Of a DNA stretch of 64,000 nucleotides, positions 1-12,200 are shown piece after piece. Under the pieces are notes generated by a model. That model made no database searches. It was not told the DNA's origin and worked only from the letters and a program-made list of their open reading frames with translations. Within the stretch, counting starts at the first letter, position 1. Each line of letters starts with the position of its first letter. Position numbers and translations under genes: made by a program. The stretch is from Saturnia japonica (lineage: Eukaryota; Arthropoda; Insecta; Lepidoptera; Saturniidae), in the NCBI GenBank assembly GCA_033032175.1, contig CM065309.1:9858001-9922000 (forward strand). The letters run 5' to 3'.

Positions 1-1073
1 AAACACAGTTAACTACTTAAAATGTGTTCGATTTTGTATTAGAAATAAATATATCATTACAGTGTTTAATGTAAAAATCATTTTAAAATTTAATTTGATT
101 TGTAGACTTTTTGTATTATAATAATGTGTAAGTATTTAGAATTTTTATGACAGCTTTTAAATAAAAAGAATATTTTTAAACTTGAAAGTTAATTACCAGT
201 ATCTCACATCTTTTATTTGCTCATAGGTACATTATAAAACGGATGAGAAACAGGTTACAACAATAATAAATAAAAAGGTGATTGAATTGATTGAGATTTT
301 AAATATCCACATAATATAATACCTTTAATGGGCATGTGAAAGGAACTTGATAAAATGTTTGAAAAATCCTATTTTTTATTGTTTTATAAACATTTTTATT
401 ACACTTACTTTACATTTAATTTTTCACAAATTACTTGAATAAGGTTAGCCATTATTACTTTGTACATATTAAATTTTCACATACAATTTTGGTTTGTATA
501 ATAAACTATTTAAAGTGAAACTTTTATTAGATCGTCTGAAACTTTTTGGTCTGTGTGTTGCATGTCGCGTGACGGTCGGCCGCGGAGTAGGGATAAAGTG
601 AAAGGCACTCGCCAGAGCAGCCAAGGCCAATAATTAATGGAATATTATTCCAAAAATTTTTAGTTAAATATCCATAATGTGAAAAAAAGTTTCACTTTTA
701 CCGTGGTTTCATAAAACCACACAATCTTTTTATTATACAGTGTTTTCCCAGATTAAAAAATAAGTACCTTGTATCAGTTGCTTCGCATATTATGTAAAAT
801 TATTTCTGATTTTTTATATCATTTCCCCTTTATTTTTAAGAGCTATTTCGCAAATATGTTAATCTGCGCATTTCTGTGTGTTATCGAAGGCAAACAAAAA
901 CTTTAGCTTCAAATTTTCTTCTTTTGATTTGTCATTTTAATTAAATAAAAAAACTTTTTTAGATATGACTCTACGTTTTGAATGGAGCTTATATTCTAGT
1001 ACCATATATTTAGTAACCGTTAGTTTTTGTTTAGTTTAAACCAGTACCTTCAATTTTTTACCGTTTCTAGCAA
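1..1073. other. AT-rich intergenic DNA, no gene seen
   Basis: No open frame or domain is recognisable. The only compositional change is a short GC-rich patch near 545-620, which may be a remnant of a mobile element, but I cannot assign it. Confidence 0.5.
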
Positions 1074-1587
1074 CTAGCTGCTGCCCGCGACTTCTTCTGT
1101 GTCAACTTCAGAAATGGATCTCCACCGGGATAAAACTATTCTATAGGCTATATACTATCTGCGTGCCAAAATTCATTTAAATCCGTTCAGCCGTTTTTGC
1201 GTGATTAAGTAACAAACATCCAAACATAGTCATATAAAATATTATATTTTTAATAGTATCCGAAAATACCGAAAATCTGCCAATAGATACAAAAAAAAAA
1301 TTAAATCATTCCCTACTCTATTGCCCTGATAAAAAAAAACGTGGAAATCGGAATACTCTTTATTTCTTACTAAAAGCTTAAATATAAATTGAGAAATGAT
1401 AGGTTCTCCATACAAACTTTTATTTCCTATCTCTCCCCTTGAAGTTTTATTTTCGCGACAATAGATAACTTTTGTCCTCCAAGGTGCAATCTATCTCTAT
1501 AAGAAAATTCTTCAAAATTAATTCAGCGGTTTAGACGTGAAAACGCAAAAGGCAAAGTTACTTTCGCATTTACAATATTAGTTTAGA
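1074..1587 (-). mobile_element. Non-autonomous Helitron (minus strand)
   Basis: Read on the minus strand, the element begins with TC at 1587-1586 (followed by TAAACTAATATTGTAAA) and ends with CTAG at 1077-1074, inserted between A and T. A degenerate GC-rich hairpin (cccgcgacttctt) lies just inside the 3' end. No target-site duplication is expected for Helitrons. The middle (about 1200-1320) fits poorly and may be a second fragment. Confidence 0.6.
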
Positions 1588-1977
1588 TTACACGCCTTAT
1601 ATACTAGTATTATATAATAGTATAATATATATTATCTGGGCCCTAATTTTTTGAAAAAATTGCTCATAAGTTTTATCCATATGTAACATTTAGCAAATGT
1701 CAACAAGTATTTAAGACAATTATACTATTAATAATTAAAATGTTCAATCTTAATTTGATTAAAATATGAATATGTAATTAAATGCAACAATTATTCTAAT
1801 CACCAGGATCATTTAAATTGATCCGATCTGTAAAAAACAACTCTAATTAAGTTTTAGAATCGTATAGTGTTTTTGTTTGATTGCAAGCCTCCGAATTCCT
1901 TTTAATCAAAACCCCATTTATGATAAAAAGGGGATACAATTTCAAAATATATGTTTTTTATTAACATTTAAAGATTT

Positions 1978-2230
1978 AGCGTTATGGCTACTATCTCACC
2001 TGATGTTAAGTGACGATTTGGCCCAAGACGGTGATACGCTAAGCCTAGTGGGGGGCTGGCTCTCAAGTCCAGCTGCCGTAACACGCCTACTCTAGCGAAC
2101 CAGGCGAGCATCATAAAATATCCTATTACCATTTTATGGTGCCATCACAATATTTTCCTTCACCGAAAGCTCAGGCTCATTGTAAGAATTCGAACTCACT
2201 TCAATCGACGCGGTGTGCGTACATGCTACC
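1978..2230 (+). repeat. Dispersed repeat 'F', copy 1
   Basis: Starts near ctcacctgatgttaagtgac and ends near atcgacgcggtgt. The same sequence recurs at 42715-43022 (near full length), 30190-30345 (right half) and 41205-41290 (left half). It looks like a lepidopteran LINE tail or SINE-like repeat. It lies directly beside the R1-like LINE remnant. Confidence 0.6.
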
Positions 2231-2309
2231 AATGCTACTACGTAGCCATTATTGATTCTAATATTTATGACAAGAGTAGATCGTTGGTTTTATCCAAACC
2301 TCTAGACTA

Positions 2310-3880
2310 CGTTGGTTTCCTTGCATTGGATCCGCCTCCCGAGCTGGGCCGCTCAAGGGAGGGGTATGTCGGACTCTTACCGACTAAAACCCCACGGTGT
2401 CCTTCTCGCACCTGTTGTTGGCCGGGGAGCGGGAACTGCTTGCGCATGCCATCCGCTCGACCCGGCAGGTGTGGCCCTACCCCGGGGCCCCGTCACGGTC
2501 GAAGGCAATCGGCACCTCCAACGAGCCTCGGAGGACGCACGAACACCAGTGCGCCTCCTTTATCTCGGGCCTGCATTTACGCGGTGACGGACATGCTCAA
2601 GTCCACCACCTGCAGATCCATTTAAGGCGGCCGGAGATCATCACGCTGCCTCCGGCGCCTGGCTCGTTGACCGCGAGAGGGGAGCAAGGTGTTACGCTCC
2701 CTCTCCCTCTCCGCCTCCTCTTTCGCTTTCCTGAGCTGGGGTGTCGAAGTCGCAATTCCCACGCTTCCATCATGGGTATTTGGCGGAGCTCTGACCTACA
2801 CGCCGTGATTTCTCGCGGCGTTGGTCTCTCGCCCCGCCTCACCGCCTCCTCGCACCACCTAAATAGCAGCGCGAGGGCTCTCGCTTCTAGATCCCATGGT
2901 GGGGATCCGGCCAATAGGGAGGCTGCCTCAAATGAGACCGTACGGTACCCTCGGACAGCTCTGACGGCCATCGCTCTCTGCGGTTTTCGCAGGAATGCAA
3001 AGTGTCGGGTCATCAGGCTGTCCGCCCACACTGGAGCCCCATATAGAGCCATCGACCTTACGATCCCCAGGTAGAGCTTCCGGCAAGCGGAATCGGGCCC
3101 CCGAGGTTTGGCATAAGCCGAACGAGCGCGCCCGTTGTGCCCATGAGTCTGGGGGTCAGCTGCCGGAAGTGTTCTACGAAGCTCCATCGGTTATCGAGGA
3201 CGATTCCCAGGTACTTCATCGTCGACCCGATGCCGATGGAGACGCCTCCCACTATGATCTGGGACCCTTGAGGTGGTGCATTCCGAGGCCCATGAAAACA
3301 TAGGGCCTCGGATTTACTTAGGCCCACCTCTAAACCCAGACGCCTTATACGACTTACGACCTCAGCCACCCCAGCCGTAGCTAACATTGCCGCGTCGCGG
3401 TGCGTCTTCCCTCGCGCTGTGACAAGGGTGTCGTCGGTATAGCAGACGACACTGACACCTCTTAGGAGCGCACCGCGTATCGCCCAGTCATTGCCGATGT
3501 TCCACAGGATGGGGCCAAGCACTGACCCCTGTGGAACACCGCTAGACATGTCTCTCCGACTCCAGCCTTCCGGACCCGGGAAGGTGATGGTCCTCTCTGC
3601 GAGATAGTTCCCGACGATGCAGCGGAGGTAAGGGGGCACTCCATGGTACCAAAGCGCCTCCCGTATACTGCTCCAGGGCAAGGTGTTAAACGCGTTGGCG
3701 ATGTCCAAGGACACCGCCAGCACCACTTCGCCCTGGCTGATGGCATCCACCGCCAGACTCTTCACGTGTGTGATCGCGTGTATGGTGGAGCGCCCTCGGC
3801 GAAAACCAAATTGGTTATCCGCCAGGTCCGGCCCCACCTCCGTTAAGTGGCGGACGAGGCGGTCTGCAATAACTCTAATT
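2310..3880 (-). pseudogene. R1-like non-LTR retrotransposon remnant (reverse transcriptase)
   Basis: On the minus strand, about 3880 to 2600 encodes the fingers-palm part of a non-LTR reverse transcriptase. Visible motifs are NQFGFRRGRST, SLDIANAFNTLPW, SGVPQGSVLGPILWN, the catalytic box CYTDDTL and MKYLGIVLDNRWSF, then a thumb-like region with LALLFRWCEEAVRRGERPT. A frameshift in a G run near 3100 separates the palm (NLGG) from the following PDSACRKLYLG. More frame breaks follow before the 3' end near 2310. The 5' half (endonuclease, start of RT) is missing, cut at about 3880 where AT-rich DNA starts. High GC compared with its surroundings fits a mobile origin. Plus-strand open frames here are antisense shadows. 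The motif order resembles the R1/TRAS group; the clade is inferred. Confidence 0.85.
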
Positions 3881-4268
3881 AAATAATTAATTAATAATAA
3901 TTAATTAAATAAGCTATCTTAGGTTATGTTAGAATTGATACCAAAACACTAAAGCTGACAACACTAAACAGTATCAAAACTTAGGTCCTTACAAATAAAA
4001 TTGGAGGTTTTTAACAAAACAATCGATACTATCGAATTAACAAATGGTCGATGTTATATCAACACGAGTTGAACACTAACTAAATAATTTGCTTATATTA
4101 GCAACAATTATAAGCATATATTTACACAATGAATCTAAAAACAACTTGAATACAATTGTCCATTGCTACTCAGATTTTGGACTTCACTATAGTAGGGATC
4201 TCACAACAAGTGTTGCCTATGGTATGAGTGTTGTTTGGTCGAGCATTGTTCATTGTTAAACATAATAA

Positions 4269-4372
4269 AATATGATTACTCGTGCGTAATAAAAAGTGTC
4301 TTATACGTATCTATTTATATAATATGATTACTTGTGCGTAATAAAAAGTGTGTTATACGTATCTATTTATAC
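4269..4372. repeat. 52-bp tandem duplication
   Basis: Two adjacent 52-bp copies, 4269-4320 and 4321-4372, each starting aatatgattact and ending ctatttata. They differ at very few positions, so the duplication is recent. Confidence 0.85.
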
Positions 4373-4509
4373 TAAGACAGTATTCTCTGACAAATCCTTG
4401 TACACTAATTGATAAAATAATATGAAAATCATGTCGGTGCTATGGAATTTATATAATTATTAATTTTTAGTAGTGTTCAAAACACAATGAAATATTGTAT
4501 CATTTTTTT

Positions 4510-4760
4510 TAAACTAAGGTAGCTTTGCGTATGGCCCGTCTGATGGTAAGCGGGTATCGTAGCCTATGGACGCTTGTAATAGGTGTCACTATCGCGTTGC
4601 TGACGTTGAATCCTTCTAAGGATCCTTCGAAGGAGCTTTGAAAGCCTTACTCACCGCAGGAACACATGACAAAGTTATTTGGCTACGATATTTATTAGGG
4701 TGGAGCGGTATTTAAACAGTCGGACTACTCCAAGTAGAGAGAAATTTCATATTTTACTGA
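4510..4760 (+). repeat. Dispersed repeat 'G', copy 1
   Basis: Contains gcccgtctgatggtaagcgg, then a proline/GC-rich stretch, ending near cggactactccaagtagag. Related copies lie at 26700-26960 (same strand) and 30765-30965 (opposite strand). This is a common lepidopteran repeat, probably a LINE 3' tail; the parent is not identified. Confidence 0.6.
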
Positions 4761-4799
4761 AATATATATATATATGCTAGATTTCTGCACACGGCTTCC

Positions 4800-7555
4800 C
4801 TCGCATATACTTTAAGTTTTTTTTGTTTTTTTTTTTATTGAATTTATATGTTGTTATATTTATTTTTCTTAAATAGATCAAGAAATTGTGAAAACAGTAT
4901 ACCTAATTTATGTAAACAAAGCTGCCGATAGAAAGGTAGAATTCAATAAAGCACATCTTTGTATACCGAAGTGGTGATTTTACTGTTTGGTGCTGAAAAT
5001 GTTCAGGCTGTTGTCAGAAGTGACTCTAAAACAAGTCATACAAAATAAAACAGACCAGAAAAAAACTATTCCCCTTACAAACTTTTTTACACCGTTTCTA
5101 CTGTTAGGGGTTGAATTTTGAAAAATGCCGATATAAATGTTTCATTATTTATCTCGGAAAACTATTATTACCAAGTTTCAAATAAATTCGAGCTGGATTT
5201 TTTATTTCCTCATTGGCGCCTATTTTCACGAATTTCATGAAAACCCTTCTTATACGATGCCTACAATATAAAAATTCTGAATTTTTCTATCCTTACTCAA
5301 GTCAATAATTAAAGTCAGTTAATACCTATTATATAAGTACATAGTTATATAGATTATAGATAAAATAGAGAATAAAATGCAATGTTGATGTTTTGGGTCT
5401 AAGTATATTATTATTATGACGTAGACAAAGTACTAAAACTTTTTTTTTTGCTTCATTTGTTGATAATTGACATGCAAATATAAATGAATATAACCGAATT
5501 ATCTCGATTTTTTACTCATCTCATGATATTACGTTTTTATTGTAACAGTAGTTTTAGAACTGATTTAGATTTTAATTTTTTACAATATTATAAACTGTTC
5601 CGTAGTAATGATGATTTAAAGGTACTATTAATAGATTGTACAGAATTATATGTAGTTAGCTTAGTTGCAATCCACTTTACTTTTTTGTGTGGGATTAATG
5701 CGTAGGCATGCATGGAATACAGTGGGCTCAGTTCGAGAATCGGAATATTTACTACGGTTTCAGTACATAAGTACCTTTTATTCAATACCATAAATGAAAT
5801 TAGAAATATATCATATGTAACTATGATTATTCAGATTGTTGTGTTTAATTCATGTGTTGGGAAAAAAAACTTATATTAATATATTAATTTAACTTATTAT
5901 TTATCATTTTGTTCTGTATCGTTTCACTTGCTTTCATTGTGTATTCTTAGATTCCTTATATTTTAACCATCTTCAACAACTAAAGGTTACTCAATTCGAA
6001 TTTTTTTTTAAATGGATGTTCAGCTATAATTTCTTTGTTTCTTAACCGATTTGGATGATTCTTTTTTTGTTGGATAGGGTATACCTCAAGTCTGGTTTAA
6101 TGATTGATTTCATTGGTATGACCTTCAACTTCGAAGATAAACCAGGGAACTCAAAATAATTTAAGTCGGTTTTCTTTTTCGTTAAATAATGTTTTGTTAT
6201 TTTACACTTACTATTTATTTTGATATTTAAAAAAAAAAAAATATATTATAATTTAACTAGTATAAGTTTTGTGCAATTAATACTAAGTAAAGGTATCTAC
6301 TAGATATATGTCTACTTTTCCGTGTATACGAGTAAATATATTTTTATAATTATATTCTTTTACCTGTAAGACAGGCAGGGAGAGAGAGAGGGAGAAAAAA
6401 CACGTAATTGTAATAATACATAGGCAACTTATATTTTGAAAAGGGTTTTTACATAGCTATATAGTAATTCTTGGTCCGCACGTAAAGCTAAAAGCGTAGT
6501 TTTCGATGAATACAGATTAATAATTTAGTTTTATTCCAAATAATAATATGTTGATTTAACCTAAGTATTGTTTATAATATTATCAATGTAATGTGGTAAA
6601 ATCACAGATACTATAACATGATTTTATATTGTTATTGTTTATAAGACATTATTCGCTTATAAACATGTACAACGATTCACACGAAACATGATATAATCAC
6701 AATTGTAGCTAAATGATTGATGATCATTTTCACCGATCAAGTTTTTGTAAGGTTCATATCACTGATGTAACCATAACTGGTAAATAATTCACTATTATTA
6801 CATTATTGAGTTTTATTTATAAATATGAGTGTAACTATGTATTTATTGTTTAACTTAATCCTTAACCACCTTATGAACATATTATATTCAATTTACATAT
6901 AGACCTTACATAGTCGAGAATCACTGACAATTATATGATCCAGTAATTGTAATGTCGGAATGATAAAATAAAATGCCGTTGTAATCTCTTTTATTGCATA
7001 CCACATTTGTTAAACGTAGAATATATAAATAATATTAGATATTTTTGAAATAATTATTAGTTACCATTTTAATATAATATTCACCTGATCATTAAAACTC
7101 ACAGCGAAGATTGTGCTTGATACAGAAGCTATTAATTACGCTTACATTTATGTTACGGGTTATGTATGTATCTACGTATCATATAAGTATTATGCTATAG
7201 GTATTAATTTCATAAAATGATTATTAAGTTAGGTTAAGTTATTGCTAGAAATGGTTTTTATAAACTTACATAAGTTTAATATATTCTTTTTTATGAGCTG
7301 GCAAAGTCCAGTAAAATTTTAGATAAAAATTTAAATTATTTAAATTTGTATTCCCAAGAGCTCGTTTTGTTGTAACAGTTTCGTTTTTTTCGTTCGTATT
7401 GTTCAAGAAACTAGAACTGACACTCCTTTTATGAATTAACAAAGCATGGTCACACCACGTTAAAGCGAATTGTTACAATAGGAAATGAGATGTAACCTCA
7501 ATATCTTCCATTTAGAGCTAAATTTTAGATAAGTTGTTAAAAAAAAATCAAGAGA
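4800..7555. other. AT-rich intergenic DNA
   Basis: No supported gene. Small open frames such as 5484-5705 have AT-driven composition and no recognisable domain. A dispersed repeat (aaccgatttggatgattc ... aagtcggttttc) lies at about 6035-6180, and a related opposite-strand copy at 27020-27140. Confidence 0.5.
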
Positions 7556-7559
7556 TAAA

Positions 7560-7715
7560 ACTTTATGATCGCGATCACATCGGACTTGAAATTCGATTAA
7601 GTAACGCGTGTCGCGCACGCGCCGGCTTTGGTACAACTGGCTGAGATTTCCCGCCAAAAGCACGTTGCCCGGCTTACGTAGTAACTTCAGGTAGCCGAAG
7701 AAATTCATTCATGAA
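7560..7715 (-). other. GC-rich island of unknown nature
   Basis: A sharply GC-richer block (gcgtgtcgcgcacgcgccgg) within AT-rich DNA. On the minus strand it is open (7460-7708, with residues RKPGNVLLAGNLSQLYQSRR), but I recognise no domain and see no splice context. It could be a mobile-element remnant, a conserved regulatory block or an unrecognised exon. Confidence 0.25.
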
Positions 7716-8116
7716 TTACGATCAAAAGTTATGAATTAAAAGAGATAATGTAATTATAACAGATGGCATGGAAACATCCCTAACTTTTACTTATGAATGG
7801 ACTACATTTTTAATTTACAGATAATTACCTGCCTAGGTACCTAGTTTATGACTGGATTTGATGAAACTCTTCGATAAATCAGTATATGGTTTTTTTTTTT
7901 TACGAAATTTTTTATCTTTTTTTTACTCAGTGTATTTTTATTTTAATTATCACGTATCGCTGCTAAAATAGTTTTAAGCTATAAAAGTATATTGAATAAA
8001 ATTAAATAAACCTTTGAACTAAAGCCGCGTCGAACGATCTGCTGTCAAACCTACTTACAAAGAATCTGAGCTTTCGACGAAGGAAAACTTCGTGAGAAAA
8101 GTGATGATATTACCTA

Positions 8117-8129
8117 TGACCTTTGACCT
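8117..8129 (-). promoter_or_regulatory. Perfect DR1 nuclear-receptor half-site pair
   Basis: On the minus strand the sequence is AGGTCA-A-AGGTCA, two perfect half-sites spaced by one base. DR1 is a known target of USP/RXR and HNF4-type receptors. It lies about 1.1 kb downstream of the stop codon of the l(3)mbn-like gene. Function is inferred only from the motif. Confidence 0.35.
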
Positions 8130-8249
8130 AGTTCTATCAAGTTGAAAAAGTGCCTCTGACTTCAGTGTGTTCGAGTAGCTGCAGTCAGTTCCGGGAATAG
8201 GCCTTCCTCTATTATTTTTGGCCGCACCATAGTTTAACATTGTGGGCCG

Positions 8250-8383
8250 ATTTTTCAATCAACAGATAACTTTATATAAATATTTAATAACAAAATATTT
8301 TTTAAATTTGACAGATTTTCGAAACTTATCTGTCAAAACGTCAAAATTATTCCCCATATAAAGTTATCTGACGATTGAAAAAA
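8250..8383. mobile_element. MITE-like inverted-repeat element
   Basis: Arms at 8251-8278 (tttttcaatcaacagataac...) and 8356-8383 are inverted copies with few mismatches. A second perfect 10-bp inverted repeat, TTTGACAGAT (8307-8316) and ATCTGTCAAA (8328-8337), sits inside. No coding capacity. The target duplication was not resolved. Confidence 0.65.
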
Positions 8384-9246
8384 GTAAATTAATTGTGTTC
8401 TGTGATTATTCTCTTATTTCAATCCAATTTAAATAAAAAAAATCGCAATAGATATCTGTTTTAGCGCCATCTTACCGTAGCTTTGACGTTTAAAAGCATT
8501 AGTAACATTAGTATAGTAAGGTTTGAAAAACTAAACTTATATCAAGGTTCAATGCTTAGTAACCACAAGAGATGGCGCTCTAAAGTTTTTAAGGAGTAAT
8601 GTTTGAACTTACCTAAAAAAAGTTTAATAAAAGGAGGCGTCAAATATTTGCAGGTACAATAATGTTTTGCGAATTTATGTTATACCTTTTATGCATTGGC
8701 CATTGTTGTTTAAAGAGGAAGGTCATGAGGGCTTACGCTTTATCGGCTATTGCTTTTCAGAGGCCAGGCCATCCCAAGAATGTATCTCTAGATACGCCAA
8801 TGTTTGTAAATACATACACATGTAACAATTTAAATACATTTATACAGGCAAATCAAAAATGAACATTACTTTAAAATATTGAGTTTATTTTATACATTTC
8901 GAAGAACGTTATAATTATAATGATATTAACTTCATTTACTTATTTATTGCTGTATCTGCGTCTACCGTAACATTGGAAACGAATATTTGTTCACAAAAGC
9001 GCTAAACACACGTACGTCAAACGGTACCCATTATTTTTTTTTTTTTACGTTATCCCCCAAATAACCACATAATTAATATATTTTACGATTCAATAGAATT
9101 TCATTTGTTAATTTAGAGTTTCAACTTAGTTAACGAATTAAAATTTAATAACAATTACAACTAGTTATAAATAGGTACTTATATGTCACTGACTAATATT
9201 ATAAAGCACATTTATCTATTTATACAATAACCTAATTATATTTTTT

Positions 9247-12200
9247 TTAATCTTGCGGATAGTACAACCATTTAAATTCATAACCTTTGAGACCGTATTT
9301 TGCTTGTTTTTCAGTTTCTGGTTTGGGGACATCGTCTGATAGTAAATCGAGTACGTCTTGAGATATTTTAGGATGGAATCCTTTATCGTCGGCTGTATAG
9401 TCTATTCTCGTTCTCACACCATTTCGTCCAGTCACAAAATAGTACCCTTGTTTAACTCCATTACTATAGCCCTCCTCGAAATGACCCTGGAAACCTAAAG
9501 TATAGTTGAAAGTATAGAGAAGCCGAACCATATCGTCCTTAGTAAGTCCTTGTGGTAAGCCTTCCTTTTCACCAGGAGCTTTTGTGTGTATATCAGTGTT
9601 TTTATCAACAATTTGCATCTGAGCGTAGGCAAGCGTAGGTTTTTGACTTTTAAGCCCCGGGACTGCTTCGCCGCCATTCAATTGTTTCGGTGTTCGTATT
9701 TCTGGAATGTTGCCACCTGGTGAAAATTCTCCTGGTGTTTGTCCGACAAATTGCTTTATTGTTTGAGAATCTATATTTTTATTTTTAGACAATTCGTTAC
9801 TCTGACCATTTGTTCCAAAAGACCTAACGTTTGATGTAACAGCTGCTTGAGGAGAAGATTGTGGCGATTTAAAACTATTTATTTGTTCTATCGTTGGTTG
9901 TAATACATATAGACTTTTTTTTGGATTACTGGGTTGATAACTTGCACTGCTTGGCTGATAGTTTTGCTGAGTACCAACTCCTTGTGGGTAATTTAGTCTT
10001 GAATAAGTTTTTTCTGCAAAATCATTTTGTTGTGTCTTTTGTACAAAATTTTGTCCATTTGGAGCTTTTACATAATTTTGTCCGCCATTTATTTCCTGTG
10101 GTGTGGAAATTTGTTGTATTCGAGAAATAGTTGCATAATTTTGTTCCTGACTTAAGTATCTCTGGTCACCAAAAGCTGGACGATAATTTAGCTGTCCAGC
10201 ATTGGTTTGTGGCAAAGTATTTTTTTGAGCCTCTTGTTCACCAGGAGCTCCAACAGTAGAAAACCTTTGTTTTGATTCAGGAGCTTGTACATAACTTTGT
10301 CCTTCATTTATTTCCTGAGGTGTATTATATTGTTGTGTTCCAAATACCGATGGAGAGTTTACTGATGGATGATTTTGATTTTGTCTATTAATTGTTTGTG
10401 TTGGATAATTCTGTGCTGGTTCTAAGCTTTGTGGAAAGCCTTCACGCTCATTAGCTATGGACGGTGAATTTGCTTGAAGACCTAATCCTTTGGTATAATT
10501 TGGTTGATTAAGTTTGATTGCACTTTGCAGACTAGGAAAAGAGTTTTGTTGTATTGCTGCGTTAGGCGATAAACTATTAACAACAGACGATACTTGTGAT
10601 CGAGTTTTCAGAGGTACCTTAGAACCAATCCTATTTTCTAGAGTATTATAGCTGTTTGCCTGATTTATTGATAATAAAGGTTTTGGGGCGGTAGTAGAAG
10701 TAGTGGGTATACTGCAGTGTGAACATGAGTTGACAGGTGGCTCCAAAGATATAGGTTCAGATTCTTGTGTGATTTTTCTGATCGGTTGATTTGTAGTTGT
10801 AGTCACTTGAACAGCAGACGCTTGATGCGTAGACGGTATTTGAAGAGAATGACCTTGTCTCACGGAAGTAACGGATTCTGCAATTCAATAAATTGTTTTA
10901 TTTACTCAAATGACCGAATCGCTAAATTCTCAAACTAGATATAATTGAGGTATAATTATCATCCTATTACGTTTACAACGTTTTATTTTTTATATTGAAT
11001 CGCCAAAATAAGTGTGTTTAGCCTCATAGTAAGTATGGTACAGTTTTTTTATATGAAAACATAATAAAACTATAATGAACCACAATCACAAGCAATTGAT
11101 TTTAAGAAAATTTAAAAGGTGATTTATTTTGTATAATTGATGTTAGGTACATATATCAATATGGAATATTTTTAATGTATAAAATACCAAGTTTAATTGC
11201 TTAAGCGGATTTCTCGTCACTTGCTGTCTTGCGAACTTCTATTTAGAGAAAAAATGGATTTTCGTCAATTTCTAAGGACGAAATTCAATACTTTTCAAGC
11301 GATTTACAGTTAAAGAAAATATAAATTATAATAAGCTGGAGTAAATTGAAGAGGGGATATCAATTGGTAAACTGAAGTCATAATTACAAAATTATGATGT
11401 AATAAAATAATACTTCCATTATTGATAAAAACAGAATTTCCTGTTGTTTCCAGAGATATTTAGTGACAGAAAATATAATTATTTAATTACGAAGCAGTAA
11501 TATAATTTTTTGTCATCTTTGCTAAAATCGACAAAAATTATGTAATCGTTACTTTTACTTACCATATAACTTTAATTATAAAGTGAAATTAAAACTTAAG
11601 ATCGTAAGATAGGGACTAAGTTTTTATTTTTATTGTGAATAAATATTATATTATTTCTATTGTTATCAATATTTGAGGCTTCTCAAAAGGGTTTCTGGAG
11701 TCAAAAAAAAAAATTGAAATACGCAAGGATGTAGATATTGTCATCTATCATATATCATAAAAAGTTTATGATAAATATGCAAACATTACAAGCTTACTTG
11801 TATTTTTCAAATGTATGTTCTTCATTGATAAAATTTTGAATCGGCCTTGCTCATCCGTAGCATACACTGTGACATGGTACACATCATCGGCTGTTATAAA
11901 ACCAAATTCACCCATGATTATACCATTCTTGTCTGAAACGTAGAACAAATAATTAAATTCATCTATTGTAATTATAAAATTAAATCTTATACTCAGAATT
12001 ATAATTTTTCATATAAGTATTATGTGCTTTAATTATCATCACAGATTTCAGAAAAAGGCATATGAGGCCTTCAGAACAACAAATTTTTGGCCTTGTGCCG
12101 TTGAAAATATTGTAGGAGTCTCTGTTACTATTACTTCACTACTTCTACTTCTGTTTTCTTGAGCTTGAGTTTATAGCAATAACGGCCAAGTTATATAAAA

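Noticed and set aside
2215..3303. Several plus-strand open frames in GC-rich DNA
   Set aside because: They are antisense to the minus-strand R1-like reverse transcriptase, whose motifs are clear.
9894..10130. 78-codon plus-strand frame
   Set aside because: Antisense to the Q-rich exon of the l(3)mbn-like gene.
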